From assembly GCA_032622095.1 (NCBI GenBank), contig CP136068.1:125183989-125247988 (forward strand): a DNA stretch of 64,000 nucleotides, written 5' to 3'. The position numbers were made by a program, and so were the translations under genes. Positions 56,810-64,000 of this stretch are shown here, in pieces. Each line of letters opens with the position of its first letter. Within the stretch, counting starts at the first letter, position 1. The notes below the pieces were generated by a model that was not told the DNA's origin, made no database searches, and saw nothing but the letters and a program-made list of their open reading frames with translations. Source of the stretch: Siphonodentalium dalli. Its lineage: Eukaryota; Mollusca; Scaphopoda; Gadilida; Siphonodentaliidae.

Positions 56810-57059
56810 AAGCTCAAACATACTGGTAACATCTGACTAGACAAGACATAGAAACCGCAGCTCAAACATACTGGTAACATCTGACTAGACTAGACATAGA
56901 AACCGCTAATCCCATCACCGGTCAAACAAGATAACCCTTCAAAAAATAAGATAACACGGCCAACCACAGGAACATACACCATGGATAAATACACTGTCAA
57001 ATGCACAGCGTTTTTATGTTTACCCATACCATAGTATGATAAACATAGTGTCATTGTCC

Positions 57060-57440
57060 GGATTTACCACTCGTCGTTAGTCCGTCCCGTCTGGCTGTCT
57101 GTCTGTAGACACTTTATGCAAACAATTTCTATCCGACCGGAACCAAATTTTGTATATGGGTTTCTCAGCCCAAAATACAGATCGAGTTCGAATATGGGTT
57201 TGATCCGACTATATTTAACTGAGTTATCAGGGAGTTATGGGCCTTTTTCGAAAAAAATTATTCTTTTAAAAACAATATAAAAATTTTAGATTGGTTTTCT
57301 TGCTCAATTTAACATAAAAATGAATATGAATCAGTATTAAATAAATAAAAATAATATATAATGAAATAATTTTTGTTTAAATATTTAAAGTGGCAAAATT
57401 TGAAAAACTAACACCATTATAACTCTGCCAATGTTACCCC
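57060..57440 (+). mobile_element. diverged pearl-like element
   Basis: GTCTGGCTGTCTGTCTGTAG, then ATCCGACCGGAACCAAATTT and TATGGGTTTCTCAGCCC phrases. The right part, with CTAACACCATTATAACTCTG, resembles 640-670. Boundaries uncertain. Confidence 0.45.
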
Positions 57441-58531
57441 GAGTCACCACAGCGACTTAAAACCCAATTAACCAATTCCATCCCATGCCTTTGGACTACT
57501 CAGCTGTTGATAAGACTATATTATTTTCTGATGTCTCTTATGCGGCTATGCCAATTGATGTGCAAATAATCTGATAAAGAAAGCTATGGTATTTAATTTA
57601 AAATAAAGATTCAACAATAAACTTCACATGGTATATCCATAGACTTGGACATCTGCCAGTGTGCTGTAGAGTGATATCTTCAAATGGTCTGAGGCCATTA
57701 TAATTGTGATTGGTTTAATAGAGAAGTCAGTGTTCAACATAAACAATTCTTGTGATTTGTTGACAGCTCTGCTATATAATTGATATTAATGGGCCAGCAG
57801 TGGCTTTTCTGTATACTATATTGTTGGTAGAATTTGATACATTATTATTGTAAACTTAAATTGGACTCTCTTAACCCAAGTATTCGATGTTCAGGAAACT
57901 TTTCACATTTAACCCAAGGCTGTGGTGGATTAGCTGTAACACAGTACCAGTGCATTCTCATTTATAAATGCGAGTGACCCACAAATTCCAATAATTTGTG
58001 TTATGTACATTTGTCTATAATCAGGGTTTCAGCTAGGGGTAGGGGAATGGGGCCTGTAGCCATCAAGGGGGGAAATCCAGGTAGAAGTAACCTGTTTTAC
58101 TTTCAGCACTGGTTGAATTACTTTCGTTATATCGGCCAATAGAATCGTGTGAGAGTAGAAATGGCAGATTGTTTTGTTCCATTTCTGCCCAAGTGCCAAG
58201 CTATCAAACCTTAAACACGTACCTGTAACTTTAAAACTAGTAAATTTATTAGATATAAATTAATTTACGAAGTACATGTACAGAACACCAGTAATTTGGA
58301 TCCTGAGTTAAACATGCTCGTTAATGTTAAAAGACTCACTGTTGAAGACCCAGCAGATATTTTGGATGCATAACGTAATCGGAATATGTTAAGGCTGATT
58401 ACATATCTGGCCGACGAGTATCTCCCCAACCCACATATATACATGTATATGTATGAACATACAGAACGCAACAATCAAGATATTTTACTTTATTACTATA
58501 TACATGTACTAACTAAAAACAGGCTCCATTC
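57441..58531. other. no gene recognised
   Basis: Contains a half palindromic module at about 57950-57975 (CAGTGCATTCTCATTTATAA then ATGCGAG). The remaining sequence is AT-rich and non-coding as far as can be seen. Confidence 0.35.
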
Positions 58532-59394
58532 GGGAGCCTTTATTTAGCGATGGAAGGGCCTGCGGCCCCTTTGTGCGATTCGCGCACATTATATGACTTT
58601 TTTCAGCGCGCGGTTCGCGCACATTTTGATCTTTTAAACATTCTTTCATCAGATTTACACCCAACTAAAACATTAAAAGAGCATTAATTAGCGTGGGCAG
58701 TATTGTTTACACTGTATTAGTCCCGGCTCGGGAATGTGGTTTCTCTAACCGAGTACCGGCGAATCTATTGAACGGTATACCCACTGACGGGAGGTCAGAC
58801 TGTGTCCATTCGCCATCTTCTGCACAACTTTCATAACAAAGACAACATTCTTTACTTATGTTCACACCGAACTGGCAAATTAAAATACCATATTAGCACC
58901 CATTCCCAACGATGGTAGAACGTTCTAGTCTCGATTCTACACCCACTACCTGCACTTTCATTACACAATCAACATTCGTTACTTGTATTCACACTCAACC
59001 TGAACTGACAAATTAGTTTAGCGCCTATTTCCAACAACGCTTCTAACGCACGTAAGTTTCGTCGACAATAGCAAAGCTAATGTGGGTTTGCGTGCGAAGT
59101 CACATGACGTCATTTCGACAAACGTCATAAGAAATAATATCTATTCTTGAGTGCAAATACTGCATTTCGGGACCATGTTAGATCTCAGGGTTGCTTTGAC
59201 CAATCGACTTGAAATTTGGTGAGTCATATTTTACGACACAGTATAGGCCGTGGTACAAATTTGGGCCACATTGCACGCGTGGTTGAAAAGTTATAAACGC
59301 GCCAAAAGCGTGACCGAGTTATACACACACACATATACACCCTCACACAGATACACACACATACACACACACATACGACGGGTTATATATATAT
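58532..59394 (+). mobile_element. pearl/DINE-like element, second subfamily
   Basis: The left end shares GGAGCCTTTATT and GGCCTGCGGCCCCTTTG with 387-430, and is preceded by a small AGGCTCC/GGAGCCT hairpin (58521-58539). The right end has CAATCGACTTGAAATTTGGT and (AC)n/(ATAC)n tracts. No coding capacity. Confidence 0.55.
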
Positions 59395-59626
59395 AGATCA
59401 CTGATTCGCTACCATATTAGATCCATCCAGCCCCGATTAATAGCTAATAGCTACAGGTCAAAGTTCTGGAGTAGTATTCCATATATGGAGTTTTGAATAT
59501 TCACGAATTCCATATATGGAATTAATAAATATTCAAAAGCTCTACATATCGAATGCTACGCCAGAACATTGACGTGTAGCACTGAATGCACGGAATGGAT
59601 CCAATATGATAGCGACTCAGTGATCT
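59395..59626. mobile_element. 232-bp fold-back MITE
   Basis: The whole segment is one imperfect palindrome: AGATCACTGATTCGCTACCA at the left meets its complement GATAGCGACTCAGTGATCT at the right. Inner arms (GTTCTGGAGTAGTATTCCAT and the complementary ATGCTACGCCAGAAC) pair around an ATTCCATATATGGAAT centre. A target duplication could not be fixed in the TA-rich flank. Confidence 0.75.
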
Positions 59627-59734
59627 CGCTTATCACGGGGATTGCTTTCAGGACTAACGCGCTAGGTTTGGCGGAATATGAGACAATTAATATAAAATAG
59701 ACCAATATATTGAATTTTTCCCAATAACCTTGAT

Positions 59735-60540
59735 CTTAGCAATTGACCTTGATCATATATGTCCTAGTGGCCCAGTTCGTTTGATGGACCATTGATGGCA
59801 CTATGAGTTCACTTCATTTATTCAATCACAAGGCTCATCGGGTTGCCAACAGTGGGCTTTTTCTACATTTCTCCAAATATGTGATGCCGTTGCCATGGAA
59901 ACCATATTATATCCAGAAACCTGACCCCTCATTCGAGCACCCTGTCCAAAAAGTTTCCACTATAACTAAGCTACATATATGTGAAGTGTCGAGTTTAGTT
60001 ACTAAAGTAACAAAATCGTGTTTATTTTGGTCTGATGGTATCTTGACGGTAATGTATCTTGACTTATGTATTGCCACAAATGTTATACAAATTAGTACCT
60101 AAAATGTGATTGTGTATAAATTAAATGTTTTAACGTTTTGAGATTGATCGTCTTATATCAGGTGTGTCATATATCAAATTGAACGTGATGATGGGGCTCT
60201 AATTTGTTTGCATTATGATGGGGATTCTTTTTTATGACTAAGGCAATAGGGGTAGCGAAATAGGAGACAATCTTAGCAATTGACCTTGACCTTATAAGTC
60301 ATAGTGACCGCGTCCGTTTTGGTGCACTATTGATGGCACTATGTGTCAACGTCATTTCTTTGAACACAAGGCTCATTGATTCCCAACAGCGGGCTTTTTC
60401 AACTTTTCTCCAAATATTTGATGCCGTTGCCATGGAAACCTTATTTTATCCCGACAGAGGTCCTCCCACCCGGGCACCCCCTCCAAAAAGTTTTCCTTAT
60501 AACTAAGCAAAATATATTTGAATTTTCATGCTTTAGTCAC
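59735..60540 (+). repeat. tandem duplication of about 540 bp, diverged
   Basis: AGCAATTGACCTTGA, GATGGCACTATG, CAAGGCTCAT, GGGCTTTTTC and TGATGCCGTTGCCATGGAAA recur in the same order 537-541 bp apart. The copies are clearly diverged. The frame 59803-60102 lies in the first copy only and is interrupted in the second. Confidence 0.75.
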
Positions 60541-62200
60541 TAAAGTCACAATATGGCAATATTTTGGGTCTAAGGGACCCCACTATGAGAAATAGGCAGA
60601 CAAAGGGGCATTGTTAAGGGATATTTAAGACACGCCACTTTATCTCCCCTACAGAACCCCTATCATTAAATTCTTGCGAATATTATTTTTCTATAGAGTT
60701 CTGAGGGGTATCATTATCTTCAATGTCTGCTTATAACGTTGTTTAGTTCGTTGATAATCGTCGGGGGACAGATCTGTCGATACCTTTTGTTGATAATATT
60801 CGATATACGCTAATACATGTAGCTTGGTCACATATAGAAGGCACATGCATTTTCAGATACAATTTCTGACAAGTTTGGCATGGGCGATGGAGAACGGGGT
60901 TTCATCAATAAACTAAAACAAAATGAGGTCTGGGGCAATTGCAATGTTTCAATGCACACCTGAACTGGCAACACTTCCAACTACAACAGTTCGACAAACA
61001 TGTATATGACACTGTGTTTGCAGGCACGTTTGTCACAATAGTTCTAAAACACCAGCGAAACCTCTGATATTACACACATTTTTAACTTCAAAATGATTAA
61101 AAATTAATTTTCCAAAAAACAAAAACAAATGCGGGAGTGTTCGAAAACATTTACGGTCACATTTCGTCAACAATTACGCCAGTAACAGTAGCTCTTGATA
61201 ACTGGCATGGTTCGCACTGGCCCAAAATTCCCAGGTGCCAACACTGTTGCCAATTTAATTATGCTTTGAGCCACTTTATATTTTCTGCTGCCACTTTTTG
61301 TCCTAACAATGTTTTTTGTGCCACTTTTGAACGCTTGAATGTAGCACGGTTTAGGCGGGGTAGATACGAAGATGTCATGTCGACCACTTTATTTGGACTA
61401 CGGGTAATATCTGAATGTCCGAAGAAATCAGTAACTTTCTTCATTTTTGAAGGATGTTGTGTGTCTAATGCATTGTTGCCGAAATCTGAATTACGTTTAC
61501 GATTCATATTTGCTGTATGTTTGTGAAGGCTGAGTTACGAAGGACATAATAACATATCAAAACACAGTTTAGAAGCCCTTTGTTTTACCCATTCACCCAA
61601 GCGATATAATAAGTCGATGTGTCATAAGCCGCGAATCTATTATAGGCTTGCAATTTGGACGCAATTAGCTATGTCTTGATCAGATATCAATGTGGTTTGT
61701 TTCCGACCGATTGACTGCAAGCTGTATTATATGCCCAATGGGTATCAATTGTCAAAAGCCAAAAAAGCTAGGTGCCAATTGTGGTAGCAAATCGGGATGT
61801 TTTTGGTGCAAATTCATTTTTTATTGCAATGTTCTAAATTGGCAATCGGCAGCGTGAATCCTGCTAAATTGTCTTACTGACTCACCATTTGTGTTTGATA
61901 GCTCTGAATTAATTCATACAGTTCAGCGAATAGCCCAGCCATCTATAGTAAAACTTGAATTATATTATTAATATACGAAAATAATAGGGAAACTAAAGCA
62001 AGTGCAATCCACTTAGCTGCTTATCTCTGCCCTATAATGTTTTTGTAATATAATAATTATTTTTTAATTGTTCAGTGTTTTTTATTTCAAATGCAGGCCC
62101 TTGTAGCAGACCAAAAGCTTAAGTCAATCCAGGCAATGCCATTTGCACCGCTTGGGTTTAGATTTTCGGACTGGCACCTTAAGGATTCAAATTGTTGGAA
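60541..62200. other. no established gene; one charged short frame
   Basis: The only frame with protein-like composition is 61259-61507 on the minus strand, listed separately. The overlapping plus frame 61137-61526 is Cys/Phe-rich and probably its shadow. Confidence 0.35.
61259..61507 (-). CDS. short basic ORF of unknown nature
   Basis: 82 codons on the minus strand, starting at an ATG with A at -3. It is rich in Lys, Arg, Asn and Asp (MNRKRNSDFGNN start) with KKVTDFFG at about residues 23-30. Such K/R-rich starts with an xTxFF motif occur at the N-termini of some transposase-derived and SUMO-ligase-like animal proteins, and also resemble PCNA-binding peptides. The resemblance is short and not diagnostic. 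No downstream exon could be followed. It may be the 5' part of a decayed transposase gene or chance. Confidence 0.2.
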   Translation of the reverse strand: MNRKRNSDFGNNALDTQHPSKMKKVTDFFGHSDITRSPNKVVDMTSSYLPRLNRATFKRSKVAQKTLLGQKVAAENIKWLKA

Positions 62201-62340
62201 ATATCCAGTGTTTCAAAAGTTTGGCCAAATGAGAATTTGATTGGCCAAATTAATACAAAAAACTTTGGCCAAAAAACGCTTTGGCTAAATTAAATCCTCA
62301 TTTTTTAGGCGGTTCACAATTGAAATTAAAACGAATTTCG
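62201..62340 (+). repeat. TTGGCCAAA repeat, relative of 19590 and 30226
   Basis: Several TTTGGCCAAA motifs, then TTAAATCCTCATTTTTTAGG and TTCACAATTGA, in the same order as in the two segmental duplication units. Confidence 0.5.
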
Positions 62341-62980
62341 AAAACATGAAACTAACACTATATAATTATAATAACATAAATCCGCATAAGGGGCCCTGTG
62401 ATGGAAAACAAATCCATTTGATGGCCATTGTATCCTGAAAGTTGGGAATTATTCGAGTTTTGGCCCAAAAAAAAATATCCAACACATTCCACGGTGATCA
62501 TACTGAAATTTACACGGGGTGACCGACACGACATTTTAAATTGTTGAACATTTTGATCACATTTGGGAGGTTAGACAAACCAACTCCATTATACATGTAC
62601 GTCAGGTGGCTTTGAGACACTCTATTCGTTATTCATCTGGGAAAGCGTTGCAGGGATCGTAAAGTCGGAACTGGGGGCAATCAGCTCGTAAAATTACCCG
62701 ACTTGTGCTATCCCTTGGTGTGGAAGTTCATAATTTTCGGAAGAATGTCAGTAAGAATTGGCTTACATATGTAGCCAGAAAATAAGCACCATATATGTGC
62801 CGATGGGCGTAACTACCTATGGTCAGCCATTCATACAGTTGTTCGGTTTTATATGGTGCAAGGGGAATGACTACTGAGACACATTGAGTGTGTCCGACGG
62901 TCACAGTGGTATACCCGTCAATGAAACAGTTCTGAACCCTTCCATGACTGGACATTCGTGCAATTTTGGTATACCCCCGT
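62341..62980. other. no gene recognised
   Basis: Frames 62728-62985 (minus) and 62884-63075 (plus) overlap each other and a palindromic module; neither is supported as coding. Confidence 0.35.
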
Positions 62981-63050
62981 GCCAATGCATTATCTTATGT
63001 ATGCGAGTCTCCCATAAGGAGCCTCGCATATACAAAACATTGCATTGCCC
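62981..63050. repeat. solo palindromic module
   Basis: GCCAATGCATTATCTTATGT then ATGCGAGTCTCCC, folding on GGAGCCTCGCATATAC and ATTGCATTG. The same module as at 1888, 2045, 18786, 29422, 63332 and 63480. Confidence 0.6.
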
Positions 63051-63182
63051 TAACACTGTTGACCTGTTGACATAATAATTGAAGCTGCTCCAGCGCAGCT
63101 CCCCTCATGAAATGGTTAAGACTAGTTGATTGGGTGTTGGCATTTTCACATGAAGCCTTTGGTGGAGATTGAAGAAATTTAA

Positions 63183-63574
63183 CCCTTTACCCAACAAACC
63201 GGCCAAAACCGGCCAAATAAAGCTTCAACAGCCTAAAATATCTTCGGTCTGTCTCAATAAAACCATACAAATATGGATATCATTGGAACCGGCTCATTGA
63301 CCACATTGTGATGGTTATAGTTATACCCTGTGCCAATGCATTCTCTTATATATGCGAGTCGACCATAGGTCGCCTCGCATATATAAGAGAATGCATTGGC
63401 CTAAAAAAAATCTTTTTTTAACACTTTTTACCATTTTTTCTTACATTCTTTAACAATTTTATAATTTTTAATGTGTTAAGCCGATGCATTCTCTTATATA
63501 TGCGAGGCGACCTATGGTCGACTCGCATATATAAGAGAATGCATTGGCACAGGGCCGTTCTGTTGGGTAAAGGG
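63183..63574 (-). mobile_element. piggyBac-type MITE (copy 2, inverted)
   Basis: 392 bp flanked by TTAA (63179-63182 and 63575-63578), with ends CCCTTTACCCAACA and TGTTGGGTAAAGGG. Its left end corresponds to the right end of copy 1 (GGCCAAATAAAGCTTCAACA region), so orientation is reversed. It contains the same two 69-bp palindromes (63332-63400 and 63480-63548). Confidence 0.75.
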
Positions 63575-63719
63575 TTAAACCATATCAGTTATGACGGTTA
63601 GGACTTCACAGTTACAGTTACCACATGCATATAACTTGATGAAGTGGTGTCCTAACTATAATTGTAGCTGCTGAATGTGGTGTTTGCAAAAGTTCTCTAA
63701 TAAGGCTTAAATGTAATCA

Positions 63720-64000
63720 GCATATATCAAAATATCCTCGCGGAAATACGCACATAATCGACCTATAATGTAAAATAGGTACATAATGTGATTACTTGAT
63801 TCTGAAATAAGCAGATAATAAACTCTCACCCGTTATTTGTTTTATGGCGCGGGCCACAGTGAAAATACATGTTAAAGGGTGTACACCGGAAAATTTGTGA
63901 TATTGCTTATTTGTGTCATTGTTCGCATATAATCTGCTTAGAATCCCCTCATTATGAGTCGATATTGTGACTAAAATGTCTGATTGTCAGCGCATTATCG
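63720..64000 (+). repeat. dispersed fold-back repeat family, cut by the window end
   Basis: Collinear with 4138-4420: CGACCTATAATGTAAAATAG, TTATGGCGCGGGCCACAGTG and CTGCTTAGAATCCCCTCATT. Confidence 0.55.

Noticed and set aside
56428-56880. 150-codon minus-strand frame rich in FQVDSSTRFRDLVCAC repeats
   Set aside because: It is the translation of the repeated core of pearl-like elements, seen also at 55993-56313 and 20650-21053; the elements are non-coding.
59803-60102. 99-codon plus-strand frame
   Set aside because: Lies in one copy of a tandem duplication and is not kept open in the other.

Overview
The window reads as a transposon-dense, AT-rich stretch of an animal nuclear genome, probably a marine invertebrate. 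Bivalve 'pearl'-like / DINE-like elements with (GTCT)n or (AC)n tracts make a mollusc the best guess, but this is inference. No bacterial architecture, rRNA, canonical tRNA or convincing host protein-coding gene was seen. The only long, domain-bearing reading frames belong to one LTR retrotransposon; nearly all other short ORFs are frames through repeats.

Layout. 1-8.9 kb: pearl-like element, piggyBac-type palindromic MITE (TTAA target), two copies of a 455-bp terminal-inverted-repeat element, a tRNA-type SINE on the minus strand, and two dispersed repeat families. 8.9-11.2 kb: mostly unassigned. 11.18-32.16 kb: a direct tandem segmental duplication of about 10.5 kb (unit A 11178-21714, unit B 21722-32163). 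Each unit carries a roughly 6.1-kb fold-back structure with ~690-bp imperfect inverted arms. Between the arms lie a hAT-type element with an 8-bp target duplication, about 14 diverged copies of a ~190-bp satellite, and a LINE reverse-transcriptase C-terminal relic. The units differ by a few clean indels, including a pearl-like insertion present only in unit A and a block with a 167-bp hairpin present only in unit B. 32.2-37.6 kb: no recognisable gene; one minisatellite.

37632-46175: a complete Ty3/gypsy retrotransposon (8,544 bp) with 455-bp LTRs that differ at two positions by eye, a GAAT target duplication, gag, and pol in PR-RT-RNase H-IN order. The gag/pol junction has a textbook -1 ribosomal frameshift signal: U UUA AAC in the gag frame, 6-nt spacer, 11-bp stem. 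Pol is nevertheless broken by an in-frame stop, two single-base frameshifts and an altered RT catalytic motif (FVHD instead of YxDD), so a young insertion is probably dead or moved in trans.

46.2-64 kb: more non-autonomous DNA elements, several with target duplications readable from the sequence (48411-48667 flanked by ATATTA; 50066-52713 flanked by TAACCG), fold-back MITEs, tandem pearl-like elements at 56 kb, a 232-bp palindrome at 59.4 kb, and a second inverted copy of the piggyBac-type MITE at 63.2 kb. All identities and boundaries were judged by eye; none was computed.
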